A DNA stretch of 64,000 nt from Gammaproteobacteria bacterium (GCA_024206335.1 JAAGZL010000824.1:1-64000); one strand, 5' to 3'; shown: positions 19,172-30,660, counted from the stretch's first letter. The notes: generated by a model not told the origin, from the sequence alone. A program made the numbers and translations.

Positions 19172-21475
19172 TTATGCCTTCTCCAGGGTCACTTCGCCAA
19201 ACTGCCCACCCAGGGTTTCGCTGCCCGCTAAAGCGGCACACACCCGGACGCTGCCGCCCGCAACCCCAGGATCTATTTCCACCGGCATGGTTGCCAGGTT
19301 GCCTTCCTGGATCACTGTTGCCCGATCACCATCCGCCAGACCTGCCTTTGCGGCCTCACCAGGGTTTATCCGAATGGCAGCCGATATGGCATCTGCGGTT
19401 TTCTGCAGGGCCGGGGCACGCCGCACCAGTGCGTCTGTTGCATAGATCGGTACATCACCTATTCTGGTCAGACCAGACCCGTTCAACCTACGCTCTTGGC
19501 CCAGGTCGGCAGTGACAGAGTTATCCAACTGCCTGCCATCTGCGCTGTTTCTGGCCTGTTCCAGTACATCCTGCGAGCTATTCTGATCGAAACCATCAGC
19601 ATCCAACAGGTTACCCATGACCCGCAGAATCTTCCACGCAGGCCTGGCCTCTCCCATTGGCTGAACCGCTCCGGCAAAAGATTGCCAGGTTCCATCACCA
19701 TTCACATAGGTGCCAGAGGTCTCGGCAAAACCCGCCATGGGCAGCAAAACATCAGCCGCAGCTTCCAGCGAGGCACTACGATAGGCAGTTAGCGCCACCA
19801 CAAACTCTGCCTGCTTAAAAGCTGTTTGTGCCTGTGTCGGGTTCCAGAAATCTCGGTCCGGTTCCAGACCCAGCAGCAGATAACCCTTGCATGGCTGTTC
19901 CAGCATAGACTGGGCATTCAGGCCATCGGTTGGCATGGCCGCAACCAGACGTGCGCCGGTGCTGTTGGCTGCCTCGCCGATAAAACCGATCTTGGCCCCA
20001 CTGGCCTTGGCCACTTCAGCAGCCAGAGCAGAGAGGATTGAATAGTCGGGGTGGGCGCTGGCCAGGTTACCAAGCAATACCAGGGCAGATCCAGCCTGTT
20101 TCAGCTGCTCGGCCACTGACTGATGTTGCGCCTTAACCTCTGCATCATCAATAATAGCACCAGTGGCACCAACTGCCTTGGCAACGGCCGCTAGGTCATC
20201 GGCCATGTTGGCGGGTGCACTAAGCAGCTGCTCTGCGTGGTAGTTGAGGTCATACTCGAGTGGATTCAGATAACAGACGCTGGCGCCATTCAGGGCCGCC
20301 TTACGCAGACGGTGTCCCAAAATCGGTTGATCCTTGCGGGGATTGGCACCAATGACCAAGACTGCATCCACAGCCTCAATCTCGTCTATGCCCAGGCCCA
20401 GCCAAGGCAAAGCAGGCTCGCCGCCTCTAAAATCTGACTGCCGCACTCTGAAATCAATATTGTCACTACCAAGGCTTCGTACCAGCTTCTGGGCCAGATA
20501 GAGCTCTTCCACGGTAGCACTGGGGGAGAGCAAGGCACCAGTTCCAGCGCCCATTTCCTTGAGACCGTCGGCAACCTGCTGCAGAGCAGTCTCCCAATCG
20601 GTCTCAACCCAGCGGCCGTTCTCTTTGATCATGGGCGATGTCAGACGGTCTTCGCTGTACAGACCCTCATAGCTGAAGCGGTCACGATCGGAAATCCAGC
20701 ACTCATTCACTGCCTCATTGGCCTTGGGATGAACCCGCATGACCCGATTATTGCGCACATGGATATGGATATTTGAGCCCACGGCATCGTGTGGTGCCAC
20801 GCTGTCAGACTGGGTCAGCTCCCAGGCGCGGGCCTGGTAGCGGTATGGCTTGGAGGTAAGCGATCCCACCGGACAGATATCGATCAGGTTACCCGACAAC
20901 TCGGAGTCGATGGTACGCTCCACATAGGTGCCGATCTTCATATATTCGCCCCGACCGGTGGAACCCATCTCGCGCATTCCAGCAATCTCGGCGCTGAAAC
21001 GGACACAGCGGGTGCAGTGAATACAGCGATTAAAATTGGTCTCAACCAGAGGCCCGATATACTTCTTGGGCACCAGACGTTTCTTCTCAACAAAGCGGGC
21101 CACGTCACTGCCATAGGCCAGGGATTGATCCTGCAGTTCACACTCACCGCCCTGATCACACACCGGACAGTCCAGGGGATGGTTGATGAGAAGAAACTCC
21201 ATGGTCCCCTTTTGAGCCGCCAGGGCCATGGGGGATTTGGTGTATACCTTCATCCCGTCCATCACCGATGTGGCACAGGCAGGGATCGGCTTCGGAACCT
21301 TCTCTACCTCTATCAGACACATACGGCAGTTGGCTGAAACCGATAGCTTGTTGTGATAACAGAAGCGAGGGATGTCGATGCCTGCCTGATCAGCGACATC
21401 GATAAGCATGGCGCCGGCCTTAGCCTTCAGTTCCTGGCCGTCAACCTCGATGGTAACCATTGAATCTTCAGTCAT
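19172..21475 (-). CDS. nuoG: NADH-quinone oxidoreductase subunit G
   Basis: A 767-residue peripheral-arm subunit. The N-terminal 2Fe-2S domain has CRMC (N1b), then [14 protein letters not shown] with a nearby His (N5), then CIHCTRC plus a later CPVG (N4). The remainder is a molybdopterin-oxidoreductase-like fold without an active cofactor site. I see no CxxCxxxC group for the extra N7 cluster known from E. coli and Thermus, so the chain looks like the mitochondrial type. The gap to nuoF is 146 bp, the widest in the operon, with no terminator seen. Confidence 0.94.
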   Translation of the reverse strand: MTEDSMVTIEVDGQELKAKAGAMLIDVADQAGIDIPRFCYHNKLSVSANCRMCLIEVEKVPKPIPACATSVMDGMKVYTKSPMALAAQKGTMEFLLINHPLDCPVCDQGGECELQDQSLAYGSDVARFVEKKRLVPKKYIGPLVETNFNRCIHCTRCVRFSAEIAGMREMGSTGRGEYMKIGTYVERTIDSELSGNLIDICPVGSLTSKPYRYQARAWELTQSDSVAPHDAVGSNIHIHVRNNRVMRVHPKANEAVNECWISDRDRFSYEGLYSEDRLTSPMIKENGRWVETDWETALQQVADGLKEMGAGTGALLSPSATVEELYLAQKLVRSLGSDNIDFRVRQSDFRGGEPALPWLGLGIDEIEAVDAVLVIGANPRKDQPILGHRLRKAALNGASVCYLNPLEYDLNYHAEQLLSAPANMADDLAAVAKAVGATGAIIDDAEVKAQHQSVAEQLKQAGSALVLLGNLASAHPDYSILSALAAEVAKASGAKIGFIGEAANSTGARLVAAMPTDGLNAQSMLEQPCKGYLLLGLEPDRDFWNPTQAQTAFKQAEFVVALTAYRSASLEAAADVLLPMAGFAETSGTYVNGDGTWQSFAGAVQPMGEARPAWKILRVMGNLLDADGFDQNSSQDVLEQARNSADGRQLDNSVTADLGQERRLNGSGLTRIGDVPIYATDALVRRAPALQKTADAISAAIRINPGEAAKAGLADGDRATVIQEGNLATMPVEIDPGVAGGSVRVCAALAGSETLGGQFGEVTLEKA

Positions 21476-21621
21476 CGCAACTCAATCTCTGTCTGCTTGG
21501 GCGCTATTAATGGCGCTCATACGTTTTAATCGTTTGTCTATCATCCCTGGTGGGCAAAATACCCTGATCTATCCCCAGACCGAACTCCTTCCTGGCATTC
21601 GGCTAATCCCTGTCTATCCCG

Positions 21622-22893
21622 TTATGAATCAGCCAGACACTTCTTGTTGTCTATGTGGTACTGGAACTCATCTCGAAAATGTTTCAACATGCCGTTGACC
21701 GGCATCACTGCAGCATCACCCAGGGCGCACACGGTGCGGCCAGCAATGTTTTTTCCCACGCTGGTGAGAAGATCCAGATCTTCCTGTCGACCCTCTCCGC
21801 GTTCAATCCTGCTCACAATGCGATACAGCCAGCCCGTGCCTTCACGACATGGGGTGCACTGGCCACATGACTCTTCATGATAAAAGTAGGACATGCGCTC
21901 CAACAGCTTCACCATGCAGACACTGTCATCGATCACCACCACGGCGCCTGACCCGAGCATGGAACCGGCCTTGGCTATGCTGTCATAGTCCATGTTGAGT
22001 TCCATTATCTCATCCGCCGGTATCACCGGGGCCGAACAACCGCCAGGAATGACCGCCTTCAGTTTTTTCCCATCTTTCATTCCACCTGCCAGCTCCAGCA
22101 GTTCGGAGAAAGGGATACCCATCGGCACTTCAAATACGCCTGGATTCTTCACCGCACCGGATACGGCAAACAGCTTGGTACCGGCGCTGTTCTCAACACC
22201 CAGGCCCTTGAACCAGTCACCGCCATTTTTTAGCAGCACCGGCACCGAGCTCAAGGTCTCGGTGTTATTGATTACGGTTGGCCCACCGTACAGACCGTAG
22301 TGGGCTGGAAATGGCGGCTTGAAACGTGGCTGACCCTTTTTGCCCTCAATGGACTCGAGCAGCGCACTCTCCTCACCACACACATAGGCGCCAGCACCCA
22401 AGTGTACGTGCACATCGTAGTTAAAGCCGGAACCCAGGATATCTTCACCCAGGAGGCCTGCTGCACGCGCCTCTTCCAGGGCAGCCTCGAACCGCAGATA
22501 CGGTTCCCAGAACTCGCCACGTATATAGTTGTAACCAGCGGCTGCGTCGATGGCAAAACCGCAGATAATCATGCCTTCGATCAACTGATGCGGGTTGTAG
22601 CGTAGGATATCCCGATCCTTGAACGTACCCGGCTCGCCTTCATCCGAGTTACATACAACGTAGCGGCTGGCCTCTGAATTACGGTTGATAAAGCTCCACT
22701 TCAGGCCGGCTGGGAATCCCGCACCGCCACGGCCGCGCAGGCCGGACTCTTTGACCAGTTCAATCACCTCATCCTGGGTCATCTTCTCAGTCAGAATCTT
22801 GGTCAGAACCTCATAACCACCACGACTCTTGTACTGCTCCAGCAGCCAGGGCTGGTCCAGGTCCATATTTCGGAAACAGACTTCATTCGCCAT
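21622..22893 (-). CDS. nuoF: NADH-quinone oxidoreductase subunit F
   Basis: A 423-residue flavoprotein subunit that binds FMN and NADH and carries 4Fe-4S cluster N3. [13 protein letters not shown] near residue 54 and the Gly-rich [13 protein letters not shown] near residue 170 form the NADH and FMN sites. [12 protein letters not shown] with a later Cys supplies the cluster. It lies 5 bp after nuoE. Confidence 0.95.
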   Translation of the reverse strand: MANEVCFRNMDLDQPWLLEQYKSRGGYEVLTKILTEKMTQDEVIELVKESGLRGRGGAGFPAGLKWSFINRNSEASRYVVCNSDEGEPGTFKDRDILRYNPHQLIEGMIICGFAIDAAAGYNYIRGEFWEPYLRFEAALEEARAAGLLGEDILGSGFNYDVHVHLGAGAYVCGEESALLESIEGKKGQPRFKPPFPAHYGLYGGPTVINNTETLSSVPVLLKNGGDWFKGLGVENSAGTKLFAVSGAVKNPGVFEVPMGIPFSELLELAGGMKDGKKLKAVIPGGCSAPVIPADEIMELNMDYDSIAKAGSMLGSGAVVVIDDSVCMVKLLERMSYFYHEESCGQCTPCREGTGWLYRIVSRIERGEGRQEDLDLLTSVGKNIAGRTVCALGDAAVMPVNGMLKHFRDEFQYHIDNKKCLADS

Positions 22894-22898
22894 AGCGT

Positions 22899-23429
22899 CT
22901 ACTCCAGCCCGTCCAGAATCTCATCCACCTTTTCTGGGGCCAGATTCTCGTAATATTGCTTGCCGATCTGCATCATGGGTGCGCCGCCACAAGCGCCCAG
23001 GCACTCGACCTCTTTAAGGGTAAACCTGTTGTCCTCAGTGGTCTGCCCCAGTTTGACACCAAGCTTTCCCTCCAGATGATCAACAATCTTGTCTGAGCCG
23101 TTGATCATGCAGGAGATGTTGGTACACACACACACCTTGTGCCTTCCCACCGGCTCCAGCTCATACATGGAGTAAAAGGTTGCAACCTCATATACCGCAA
23201 TGGGTGGCATATCCAGGTAGGCAGCAACGTCGTCCATAATCTCACGACTCAACCAGCCACCATTCTCATCCTGCATGATGCTGAGTGCTGCCATTACTGC
23301 AGACTGCTTCCATCCCGCTGGATATTTTCCTATCCACTTATCTATCTGGGACCGTATCTCCGGAGTAAAGAGGCTGTTCTTATCCTCCAGAGGGGTCATG
23401 GTGGTCATTGGTTCGCTCTTAAAGCCCAT
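22899..23429 (-). CDS. nuoE: NADH-quinone oxidoreductase subunit E
   Basis: A 176-residue thioredoxin-fold subunit with 2Fe-2S cluster N1a, bound by the Cys of CTNISC and of CLGACGGAP. Its start overlaps the nuoD stop by one base (TGATG). An in-frame Met at residue 8 or 11 could be an alternative start. It partners NuoF in the NADH-oxidising module. Confidence 0.94.
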   Translation of the reverse strand: MGFKSEPMTTMTPLEDKNSLFTPEIRSQIDKWIGKYPAGWKQSAVMAALSIMQDENGGWLSREIMDDVAAYLDMPPIAVYEVATFYSMYELEPVGRHKVCVCTNISCMINGSDKIVDHLEGKLGVKLGQTTEDNRFTLKEVECLGACGGAPMMQIGKQYYENLAPEKVDEILDGLE

Positions 23430-24682
23430 CAGCGGTCAATCTCCCCAAACACGACATCCATAGTACCGATCACGGTAACCACGTCAGCCAACATATGCCC
23501 CTTGACCATCTCATCCATGGCAGAGATGTGGACAAAACCCGGCGCCCGGATCTTCAGGCGGAACGGCTTGTTGGCGCCATCTGACATCACATAGCAACCA
23601 AACTCGCCCTTGGGGGCCTCAATCGCTGCATAGGCCTCACCCGCTGGTACTGAATAGCCTTCGGTAAACAGTTTAAAGTGGTGAATCAGACTCTCCATGT
23701 TCTGCTTCATGTCATCACGCTTTGGCGGGGCCACCTTGAAATCTTCCACAATTACCGGGCCCGGATTCTCACGCAGCCACTTTACGCACTGTTTGATTAT
23801 GCGTGTGGACTGACGGAACTCCTCGATACGTACCAGGTAGCGGTCATAGCAGTCGCCGTTCACCCCAACCGGGATATCAAAATCCATCTTGTCATACACG
23901 GCATAGGGCTGTTTCTTGCGCAGATCCCACTCGATACCGGAACCACGCAACATGGGGCCACTAAAGCCTCGCTGCAGGGCGCGTTCCGGAGAGACCACGC
24001 CGATATCAACCAGGCGCTGTTTCCAGATGCGGTTGTCAGTCAACAGGGTCTCATACTCATCCACAATACCGGGAAAGCGGTTGGCAAAATCTTCAATAAA
24101 ATCCAGCAATGAACCTTCACGATTGCTGTTCAGACGATCCAGATCCTTGGCATTTCGGAACTTGCTTGCCTCATATTTCGGCATGCTGTCAGGCAGATCA
24201 CGATAGACGCCACCGACACGATAGTAGGCTGCGTGCATACGGGCACCGGAGACCGCCTCGTAGCAATCGATCAGATCCTCTCTCTCGCGGAAGGCATAGA
24301 GGAAGACGGTCATGGCGCCCACATCCAGGGCGTGGGTACCCAACCACAATAGATGATTCAGAATTCGGGTGATCTCATCGAACATAACCCGGATGTACTG
24401 GGCCCGTATCGGAACATCAACACCAAGTAACTTCTCAATGGACGAGACATAACCGTGCTCATTACACATCATGGACATGTAGTCCAACCTATCCATATAG
24501 GGTATGGACTGATTGAAGGTCTTGGATTCGGCCAGTTTCTCGGTGCCGCGGTGCAGCAGGCCTACATGGGGATCGGCGCGTTCAATTACCTCGCCATCCA
24601 TCTCCAGCACCAGGCGCAGCACACCATGGGCGGCCGGATGCTGTGGTCCAAGGTTAATGGTGTAATTTTGAATCTCAGACAT
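23429..24682 (-). CDS. nuoD: NADH-quinone oxidoreductase subunit D
   Basis: A 417-residue subunit related to the large subunit of NiFe hydrogenase. It forms the quinone site with NuoB. The N terminus has [15 protein letters not shown] with the conserved His near the quinone head group. The ATG at 24682 sits behind GGAGGAGA and overlaps the nuoC stop by 8 bases; a GTG two codons earlier is less likely. nuoC and nuoD are separate genes here, unlike the fused nuoCD of E. coli. Confidence 0.94.
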   Translation of the reverse strand: MSEIQNYTINLGPQHPAAHGVLRLVLEMDGEVIERADPHVGLLHRGTEKLAESKTFNQSIPYMDRLDYMSMMCNEHGYVSSIEKLLGVDVPIRAQYIRVMFDEITRILNHLLWLGTHALDVGAMTVFLYAFREREDLIDCYEAVSGARMHAAYYRVGGVYRDLPDSMPKYEASKFRNAKDLDRLNSNREGSLLDFIEDFANRFPGIVDEYETLLTDNRIWKQRLVDIGVVSPERALQRGFSGPMLRGSGIEWDLRKKQPYAVYDKMDFDIPVGVNGDCYDRYLVRIEEFRQSTRIIKQCVKWLRENPGPVIVEDFKVAPPKRDDMKQNMESLIHHFKLFTEGYSVPAGEAYAAIEAPKGEFGCYVMSDGANKPFRLKIRAPGFVHISAMDEMVKGHMLADVVTVIGTMDVVFGEIDR

Positions 24683-25385
24683 TGGCACTCTCCTCCTCTG
24701 CCAATGGCCGATGATCCTCTCTAATTACACGCGGCATCTGGGTGCGTGCTGGGATTGTAACCGGCTGGTAGATAACACGGCGCTGCTCTGGATCGTAACG
24801 CATCTCCACATGGCCACTGAGGGGGAAATCCTTGCGCAGTGGGTGCCCGACAAAACCGTAATCAGTGAGGATACGACGCAGATCGGGATGGCCTTTAAAC
24901 AGGATCCCATACATATCGAAGGCTTCACGCTCAAACCAGTCCGAAGAGTTCCAGACACCGATAACCGAATCCACAATTGGATGCTCGGTTTCAACAAACG
25001 TCCTCAGACGCAGGCGGTGATTGAGAGTGACAGAAAGCAGATGGTAGACCACGGCAAACCGGTCAGATCCAGATTCACTGGCCTCACACTCACTCTCATC
25101 GACCCCACGTCCAAAGCCGGTGGCCGATGCCTCTTTGGTCACCCACTGGGAACTACCGTAACCAGCGTAGTCAACGCCGCAGATATCAATCAGCAGTTTG
25201 AACTGAAACAGCTCATCATCGTGCAGCTGGGTTGCTATTTCGATTAGCTGTTCACGCGGGACCACCATGGTGATCTCACCCAGGGCAGTGCTTATTTCAC
25301 ACCCCCTCTGTTCGAACTGCGCCCGCAGGTTGTCCGCTAACGCGTCCAACCGCTCTTGGGGTGTTGTCTGGACGGAATCATTCAT
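24675..25385 (-). CDS. nuoC: NADH-quinone oxidoreductase subunit C
   Basis: A 236-residue 30-kDa subunit of the peripheral arm. The conserved C-terminal block [20 protein letters not shown] and the following [10 protein letters not shown] identify it. About 25 residues rich in Glu and Ser (roughly residues 85-110) lie between [11 protein letters not shown] and FAVVYHLLS and look like a lineage-specific loop. It is 6 bp after nuoB. Confidence 0.93.
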   Translation of the reverse strand: MNDSVQTTPQERLDALADNLRAQFEQRGCEISTALGEITMVVPREQLIEIATQLHDDELFQFKLLIDICGVDYAGYGSSQWVTKEASATGFGRGVDESECEASESGSDRFAVVYHLLSVTLNHRLRLRTFVETEHPIVDSVIGVWNSSDWFEREAFDMYGILFKGHPDLRRILTDYGFVGHPLRKDFPLSGHVEMRYDPEQRRVIYQPVTIPARTQMPRVIREDHRPLAEEESANV

Positions 25386-25391
25386 GAAAAT

Positions 25392-25874
25392 CTATACCTG
25401 CCGGGCAATAGTGTTGGTGCGCTTTATTTTCTCTTGCAGTTGGTTAATGCCAAACAGCAAAGCTTCCGGGGTTGGTGGGCAACCAGGCACATAGACATCT
25501 ACCGGCACCACCCGGTCACAGCCACGGACCACAGAGTAGGAGTAGTGATAATAGCCGCCACCGTTGGCACATGACCCCATGGAGATCACCCAACGCGGTT
25601 CAGACATCTGATCGTATACCTTGCGTAGCGCCGGACCCATCTTATTGGTAAGGGTGCCCGCCACAATCATTACATCTGACTGACGTGGGCTGGGACGGAA
25701 AATAATACCAAAACGATCGATATCATAACGGGCCGCTGCAGCATGCATCATCTCTACGGCACAGCAGGCCAGACCAAAGGACATGGGCCAGAGTGAACCG
25801 GTACGCGCCCAGTTGATCAGTTTATCGGCGGTGGTGGTAATCACCCCCTCTTTGAGGATGCCCTCTACTCCCAT
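25392..25874 (-). CDS. nuoB: NADH-quinone oxidoreductase subunit B
   Basis: A 160-residue subunit that carries the terminal cluster N2. The unusual adjacent Cys pair is in [10 protein letters not shown], and further ligands are in GSCANGGG and VPGCPP. The ATG at 25874 follows AAGGGG by 7 bases and overlaps the nuoA stop by 10 bases; a longer frame from 25895 would put the start deeper inside nuoA. Confidence 0.95.
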   Translation of the reverse strand: MGVEGILKEGVITTTADKLINWARTGSLWPMSFGLACCAVEMMHAAAARYDIDRFGIIFRPSPRQSDVMIVAGTLTNKMGPALRKVYDQMSEPRWVISMGSCANGGGYYHYSYSVVRGCDRVVPVDVYVPGCPPTPEALLFGINQLQEKIKRTNTIARQV

Positions 25875-26221
25875 TCCAGTGCCCCTTTCTTCCACTCGTA
25901 GATGAAACCGACCACCAAGACACCAAGGAACACCACCATGGCAAGCAGACCCACCATGCCAATCTTATCCAGCACTACGGCCCAAGGGAAAAGAAATGCG
26001 ATTTCAAGATCAAAGATGATAAACAGGATTGCTACGAGGTAGTAACGAACATCAAACTTCATGCGGGCATCTTCAAATGCCTCAAAGCCACACTCGTAAG
26101 GTGAGAGTTTCTCGCTATCTGGGCGGCGCGTGCCCAGAACAAAACCCAGGGCAATCATGACGGCTCCAACAGTGATACCAACCGCAAGAAATATAAGGAC
26201 AGGCAGGTAGTTCCCCAACAT
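25865..26221 (-). CDS. nuoA: NADH-quinone oxidoreductase subunit A
   Basis: A 118-residue membrane subunit with three helices, first gene of the operon. The stretch [21 protein letters not shown] is the loop next to the quinone tunnel and carries the conserved Cys, and [12 protein letters not shown] holds membrane acidic residues. Its promoter is at 26294-26322. Confidence 0.95.
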   Translation of the reverse strand: MLGNYLPVLIFLAVGITVGAVMIALGFVLGTRRPDSEKLSPYECGFEAFEDARMKFDVRYYLVAILFIIFDLEIAFLFPWAVVLDKIGMVGLLAMVVFLGVLVVGFIYEWKKGALEWE

Positions 26222-26293
26222 TATCTACGTCTTCCTCTCCAGCTAGTCTCTAGTTATATATTTTGTGTATATCAGGATAAAAATATGGCAGGA

Positions 26294-26322
26294 AGTCTAG
26301 AGCGGTACACCAATTGTGTCAA
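26294..26322 (-). promoter_or_regulatory. Sigma-70 promoter of the nuo operon
   Basis: On the minus strand a consensus -35 TTGACA is separated by 17 bases from a -10 TAGACT. The expected transcript starts near 26287, leaving a leader of about 65 bases before nuoA. The rest of the 406-bp gap between nuoA and tRNA-Leu is AT-rich with no gene. No operator could be named. Confidence 0.75.
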
Positions 26323-26587
26323 GTCAGATATGAATCTAATTTTTTTTCTTTTTCAATCAGTTACATATTTTTTAATTTAGAATTCTCTAATGTATTTATG
26401 GTCTTATTGACCTCACTTTTGATGGGGCAATATCTTTTTGCATAAGCCTTTGAAAAATGAAGAAAACAGAACCACTATTCCTCCCGGCAAGGAAAATTAT
26501 TGGCAGCTACCAGTTATATTTAGCTGCATGTTATTGCCATAATTAACTCCAGCCGCAAGATATCACCGAGTAGTTCCAACCACACAA

Positions 26588-26619
26588 AAAAAGCGTCACC
26601 CGAACCGGATGACGCTTTA
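26588..26619 (-). terminator. Terminator after tRNA-Leu
   Basis: A stem AAAGCGTCA/TGACGCTTT, extended by CC/GG pairs, is followed on the minus strand by a run of seven T. It ends the tpiA-secG-tRNA-Leu transcript ahead of the nuo promoter. Confidence 0.88.
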
Positions 26620-26628
26620 ATCTTTATA

Positions 26629-26713
26629 TGGTGCCGATGGCCAGAGTCGAACTGGCACGGCTTGCGCCACACGCCCCTCAAGCGTGCGTGTCTACCAATT
26701 TCACCACATCGGC
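26629..26713 (-). tRNA. tRNA-Leu (GAG)
   Basis: An 85-nt class II tRNA with a long variable arm, anticodon GAG in TTGAG, acceptor GCCGATG paired with CATCGGC, and encoded CCA. It lies 11 bp after secG and probably derives from the same transcript. The secG-tRNA-Leu-nuoA order is a known gammaproteobacterial arrangement. Confidence 0.93.
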
Positions 26714-26724
26714 TAATTACTCAA

Positions 26725-27120
26725 TTATTCAGGAATTTTGGGAACATCCCCTGCGGCATCCTTGGCCTCGTCCACAGCCCCGGGTATTACAACTGAATCC
26801 TTTGGGGTCGTGGGTGTCGGCGCTTCAGCTACCACACTCACTGCCTGCTCACTGGTTTCAACACCATCCATCAGGCCTTTCTTCTCAGTTGTCTGCATGG
26901 AGTACCATGCCATACCAAGACTGGTAACAAAAAATACAGCCGCTAAAACGGCGGTTACCCGACTAAGAAAAGAGCCGGAGCCTGCCGCACCGAACACGGT
27001 CGCGGAGGCGCCGCTGCCAAATGCCGCACCGGCATCGGCACCCTTGCCATGCTGTATAAGCACCAGACCAATAAGACCTAGCGCAATGAACAGATGTACT
27101 ACTATAAGGATTGTTTGCAT
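26725..27120 (-). CDS. secG: Preprotein translocase subunit SecG
   Basis: A 131-residue inner-membrane protein with two hydrophobic helices (about residues 3-20 and 54-73) around the Gly/Ala-rich linker GKGADAGAAFGSGASATVFG, the SecG hallmark. It assists SecYE in SecA-driven export. The C-terminal half is a Pro, Ala and Val-rich tail of variable sequence. It lies 42 bp after tpiA. Confidence 0.93.
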   Translation of the reverse strand: MQTILIVVHLFIALGLIGLVLIQHGKGADAGAAFGSGASATVFGAAGSGSFLSRVTAVLAAVFFVTSLGMAWYSMQTTEKKGLMDGVETSEQAVSVVAEAPTPTTPKDSVVIPGAVDEAKDAAGDVPKIPE

Positions 27121-27162
27121 ATCCTACCCTAGCTATATCAATGGTTGAGGTATGTTAAATAC

Positions 27163-27924
27163 CTAAGCCTGAAAACTTGCTGCCTTACAGATATCCAGAA
27201 AGTCTGCGGCCTTCAAAGCCGCCCCACCGATCAAACCACCATCGATGTCCGGCTTGGATATCAGTTCAGCCGCATTTGACGGCTTCATGCTGCCGCCATA
27301 CAGAATTTGTATCTTCTCTGCCACCGCAGAGTCGTGTTGCGCAATCATGCCCCGGATAAATCCATGCACCTGTTGCGCCTGTTCCGGCGTTGCCGTCTTG
27401 CCGGTACCTATAGCCCAAACCGGCTCATAGGCTATTACCCCGTTTTTCAGCGCAGCAATACCACACCGAGCTATTACAGTATCAAGCTGTCGCGCCACTA
27501 CATCCTCTGTGGCATTCTGCTCCCTCTGCTCCAGGGTCTCACCAATACAGAGTATGGGCACCAGACCAACATCCAAAGCCGACTGGTACTTTTCTGCCAC
27601 CTGCTGATCACTCTCTGCATGGTAGCTGCGTCGTTCCGAATGGCCAACAATCACATATTTGCAGCCAAAATCCAGCAGCATGGAACCAGACACCTCGCCC
27701 GTATAGGCCCCCTGCTGTTGCAGAGAAAGGTCCTGCCCACCCCAACTAACTGGCGACCCATGCAGCTGTCCTTGAACCTCAGGGATATATATGTAAGGTG
27801 GACAAACTGCGATATCCACACCAGCGAGATCCTTGACCCCTTCCCGTATTCCCTTCAGCAATTCAAATATGCCTTCCCGGGAACCATTCATCTTCCAGTT
27901 ACCAGCAACTAACGGTTGGCGCAT
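27163..27924 (-). CDS. tpiA: Triosephosphate isomerase
   Basis: A 253-residue TIM barrel that interconverts dihydroxyacetone phosphate and glyceraldehyde 3-phosphate. Catalytic residues are visible: Lys in NWKMNG, His in VIVGHSERR, Glu in AYEPVWAIGTG. The phosphate loop GGSMKPSNA is near the C terminus. First gene of the tpiA-secG-tRNA unit. Confidence 0.96.
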   Translation of the reverse strand: MRQPLVAGNWKMNGSREGIFELLKGIREGVKDLAGVDIAVCPPYIYIPEVQGQLHGSPVSWGGQDLSLQQQGAYTGEVSGSMLLDFGCKYVIVGHSERRSYHAESDQQVAEKYQSALDVGLVPILCIGETLEQREQNATEDVVARQLDTVIARCGIAALKNGVIAYEPVWAIGTGKTATPEQAQQVHGFIRGMIAQHDSAVAEKIQILYGGSMKPSNAAELISKPDIDGGLIGGAALKAADFLDICKAASFQA

Positions 27925-28009
27925 GTAGATCCCCCACCAGAAAAATCAAGCGCGCCATGTTACCCGTCAGCGCCATTAAAATCAATCTGTTCCGTCAACC
28001 CAGTCTGGG

Positions 28010-29248
28010 TCAATCCAATATGTGACTCACCAATCCATCTGCCAGCTTGGGTTCGAACCAGGTGGATTTGGGCGGCATCACCTCACCAACATCGGCCACT
28101 GCCATCAATGCTTCCATGGAGGTTGGGTAGAGGGCAAAGGCTACGGCCATCTCGCCGCTGTCCACACGTTTCTCCAATCCTTCCAACCCGCGGATACCAC
28201 CTACAAAATCTATACGCTCGTCCCGACGCGGATCAGAGATTCCAAGTAGCGGCTCAATCAGTTCATTGGCCAGCAGGCTCACATCCAGGCTTGCTACTGG
28301 ATCATTCGGTATACGTGACTCATCCAGACGCAGGCCATACCACTGCCCGTCCAGATACATTCCAAACTCTGCGGAGGATGCAGGTTTAAACTGAGTTTCG
28401 CTTTCAGTCATGGTGAAGCGTGCAGCAACCTCCTTCAGAAACATCTCTTTATCCATCCCATTGAGATCACGCACCACCCGATTGTAGTCCAGGATCTGCA
28501 TCTGGTTATGGGGAAAGATAACGCTGAGGAAGTAATTATAGTCCTCTTCACCGGTGTGAGCTGGATTGGCCTCCCTGCTACTGGCGGCAACCCGAGATGC
28601 GGCTGCAGAACGGTGATGTCCATCTGCCACATACAGGGCATGCATGGCATCAAAGGCCTGGGTCAGGCTAGTGACTGTAGCCTGATCCGACACCGCCCAC
28701 AGCTCATGGCGCACACCATCTGCCGCCGTTACGTCCATATCAGGGGTGGCGTTTGAGACCCGCGCCAGGGTTGAATCCACCACATCACTGCTGGGATAGA
28801 CCAGAAACACCGGACCGGTCTGTGCCGCCAGCGCCTCGATCTGCCGCACCCGGTCATCCTCTTTTTTTGGGCGGGTAAACTCGTGCTTCTTGATCCGGTC
28901 CTGGTCATACGCCTCAACCGAGGCCGCAGCCACCAGACCGGTCTGTCGGTGCTCACCCATAGTGAGGCGATACACGTAGTAGCTGGGGGAAGCATCCTGC
29001 TCAAGCACGCCCTGCTGCCGCATATGCTGCAGGTTCTCTGCCGCCTTGGCGTAGACCTCTGGGGCATAGGGGTTGGTATCGATCGGCAGATCCACTTCGG
29101 GACGCGAGATATGCAAAAAGCTCCAGGGACGACCTGCCACCATCTGTCGGGCCTCATCGGCACTCATCACATCATAGGGTGGTGCGGCAACATCAGATGC
29201 CCGCCCAGAGGTCGGGCGCAAACCCCGAAATGCTTTTATTAACGACAT
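28010..29248 (-). CDS. DUF1015 family protein
   Basis: A 412-residue protein whose N terminus (KAFRGLRPTSG, AAPPYDVMS, SFLHISRPEVDLP) and central YVADGHHRSAAA match the DUF1015 family, a widespread group of unknown function often found near serine or phosphoserine metabolism genes. The ATG at 29248 begins the conserved N terminus; the frame extends 16 codons further without support. It stands between tpiA and the REP array with its own gaps on both sides. Confidence 0.85.
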   Translation of the reverse strand: MSLIKAFRGLRPTSGRASDVAAPPYDVMSADEARQMVAGRPWSFLHISRPEVDLPIDTNPYAPEVYAKAAENLQHMRQQGVLEQDASPSYYVYRLTMGEHRQTGLVAAASVEAYDQDRIKKHEFTRPKKEDDRVRQIEALAAQTGPVFLVYPSSDVVDSTLARVSNATPDMDVTAADGVRHELWAVSDQATVTSLTQAFDAMHALYVADGHHRSAAASRVAASSREANPAHTGEEDYNYFLSVIFPHNQMQILDYNRVVRDLNGMDKEMFLKEVAARFTMTESETQFKPASSAEFGMYLDGQWYGLRLDESRIPNDPVASLDVSLLANELIEPLLGISDPRRDERIDFVGGIRGLEGLEKRVDSGEMAVAFALYPTSMEALMAVADVGEVMPPKSTWFEPKLADGLVSHILD

Positions 29249-29327
29249 ATTTAAATATTCCTGCTGAGAATTACAATTATAGCTATTTGGTGACACCTGT
29301 TATCACTCCGACCATACCTGCTGCAAC

Positions 29328-29737
29328 GCATCTTGCCGGGAATGCTATGCTTATCCCGGCCTACACACCCATGGTCTGAGCCTAATCGTAGACCAGAATA
29401 AACGATAGCGTTTCTGGCAACACAAAACTTCCACTTCCTCGGCATCTTGCCGGGAACACTGCACTTATCCCGGCCTACACACCCATGGTCTAAGCCTAAT
29501 CGTAGGCCAGAATAAGCGATAGCGTTTCTGGCAACATAAAACTGCCACTTCCCTGGCATCCTGCCGGGAACACTGCGCTTATCCCGGCCTACACACCCAT
29601 GGTCTAAGCCTAATCGTAGGCCAGAATAAGCGATAGCGTTTCTGGCAACATAAAACTTCCACTTCCTCGGCATCTTGCCGGGAACGCTGTGCTTATCCCG
29701 GCCTACATGTCATGGTCTGGGCTTTATCGTAGCCCAA
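29328..29737. repeat. BIME-like array, 114-bp period
   Basis: The start GCATCYTGCCGGG recurs at 29328, 29442, 29556 and 29670, an exact 114-bp spacing, giving three full units and a partial fourth that fades after about 29706. Each unit holds two REP-type palindromes in opposite orientation, one built on TTGCCGGGAA/TTATCCCGGCCTAC and one on GTAGGCCAGAATAAGC/TTTCTGGCAA. Alternating REP pairs are called BIMEs. The array fills the gap between DUF1015 and the htpX stop codon. Because 114 is divisible by 3, it also creates a false repetitive 140-codon frame on the minus strand. Confidence 0.9.
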
Positions 29738-30622
29738 TCAGGCCCGTTCGCGCAGGGCCTGAATACGCACATCCAATGGCGGGTGGGAACGGAACAGATC
29801 AGTGAATCCACCGGTGGTTTTTCCGGAGACCCCAAAGGCCGCCAGTTTATCTGGCAGATCTGGCTGCTCATGTGCCGCCTTCAGCCTCTCCAAGGCAGCG
29901 ATCATACTGCCCTTCCCGGCCAATCCTGCCCCACCGGCATCGGCCCGGAACTCCCGCTGCCGGGAGAACCACATCACAATGATACTGGCGAGTATACCCA
30001 ATACCAGCTCCGCCACTATAGTGGTTATCCAGAAGGCGATGCCATGGCCCCGCTCGTTCTTGAATATCACCCGGTCCACGGTGTGCCCGATAATCCGGGA
30101 GAGAAAGATAACAAAGGTGTTCACTACCCCCTGGATCAGGGCCAGTGTAATCATGTCGCCATTTGCCACATGGGTGATCTCGTGGGCCAGAACCGCCTCT
30201 ACCTCATCCCGATTCATCTGCTGCAGCAGCCCGGCGCTAACCGCCACCAGGGCGTTATTACGATTGGCGCCGGTGGCGAATGCATTGGGTTGTGGGGAGT
30301 TGAAGATGGCCACCTCTGGCATACCGATACCGGCCCGCTGGGCCTGACTCTGCACTGTATTAACCAGCCAGCTCTCGGTTTCATTCGAGGGACGCTCGAT
30401 CACCTTGGCCCCGGTCATGCGCTTGGCCGACCACTTGGAGATCAGCAGAGAGATAAAGGAGCCGCCCATGCCAAAGACAAAGGCAAAGATAAGAACAGAG
30501 TTGAGATTAAGGTCTACCCCCTGGGCATCCAGGTAACCGGTAAAACCAAATAGCCGCAAGGAGATACTCAGAACAAAGACAATGGCTATATTCGTTATGA
30601 GAAACAGGGCGATGCGTTTCAT
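29738..30622 (-). CDS. htpX: Membrane zinc protease HtpX
   Basis: A 294-residue M48 metallopeptidase of the inner membrane that degrades misfolded membrane proteins. Two N-terminal helices (about residues 5-25 and 37-57), the zinc motif HEITH near residue 145, then two further helices and the third ligand Glu in [10 protein letters not shown]. It follows iscX by 38 bp on the same strand, so it may share the end of the ISC transcript. The REP array begins immediately after it. Confidence 0.95.
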   Translation of the reverse strand: MKRIALFLITNIAIVFVLSISLRLFGFTGYLDAQGVDLNLNSVLIFAFVFGMGGSFISLLISKWSAKRMTGAKVIERPSNETESWLVNTVQSQAQRAGIGMPEVAIFNSPQPNAFATGANRNNALVAVSAGLLQQMNRDEVEAVLAHEITHVANGDMITLALIQGVVNTFVIFLSRIIGHTVDRVIFKNERGHGIAFWITTIVAELVLGILASIIVMWFSRQREFRADAGGAGLAGKGSMIAALERLKAAHEQPDLPDKLAAFGVSGKTTGGFTDLFRSHPPLDVRIQALRERA

Positions 30623-30660
30623 GTTATTGCCTCCATGGGGATCAGAGAGTACACCACAAC

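Noticed and set aside
29251..29673. A 140-codon minus-strand frame encoding 38-residue repeats
   Set aside because: It is made by the 114-bp REP array, whose period is a multiple of three. No start site and no family; the repeats are palindromic extragenic DNA.
29328..29737. Array considered as a CRISPR
   Set aside because: Units are 114 bp and nearly identical throughout, with no unique spacers and no cas genes nearby.
29675..30553. Plus-strand frame of 292 codons
   Set aside because: Antisense to htpX over almost its full length and of odd composition; htpX has all M48 motifs.
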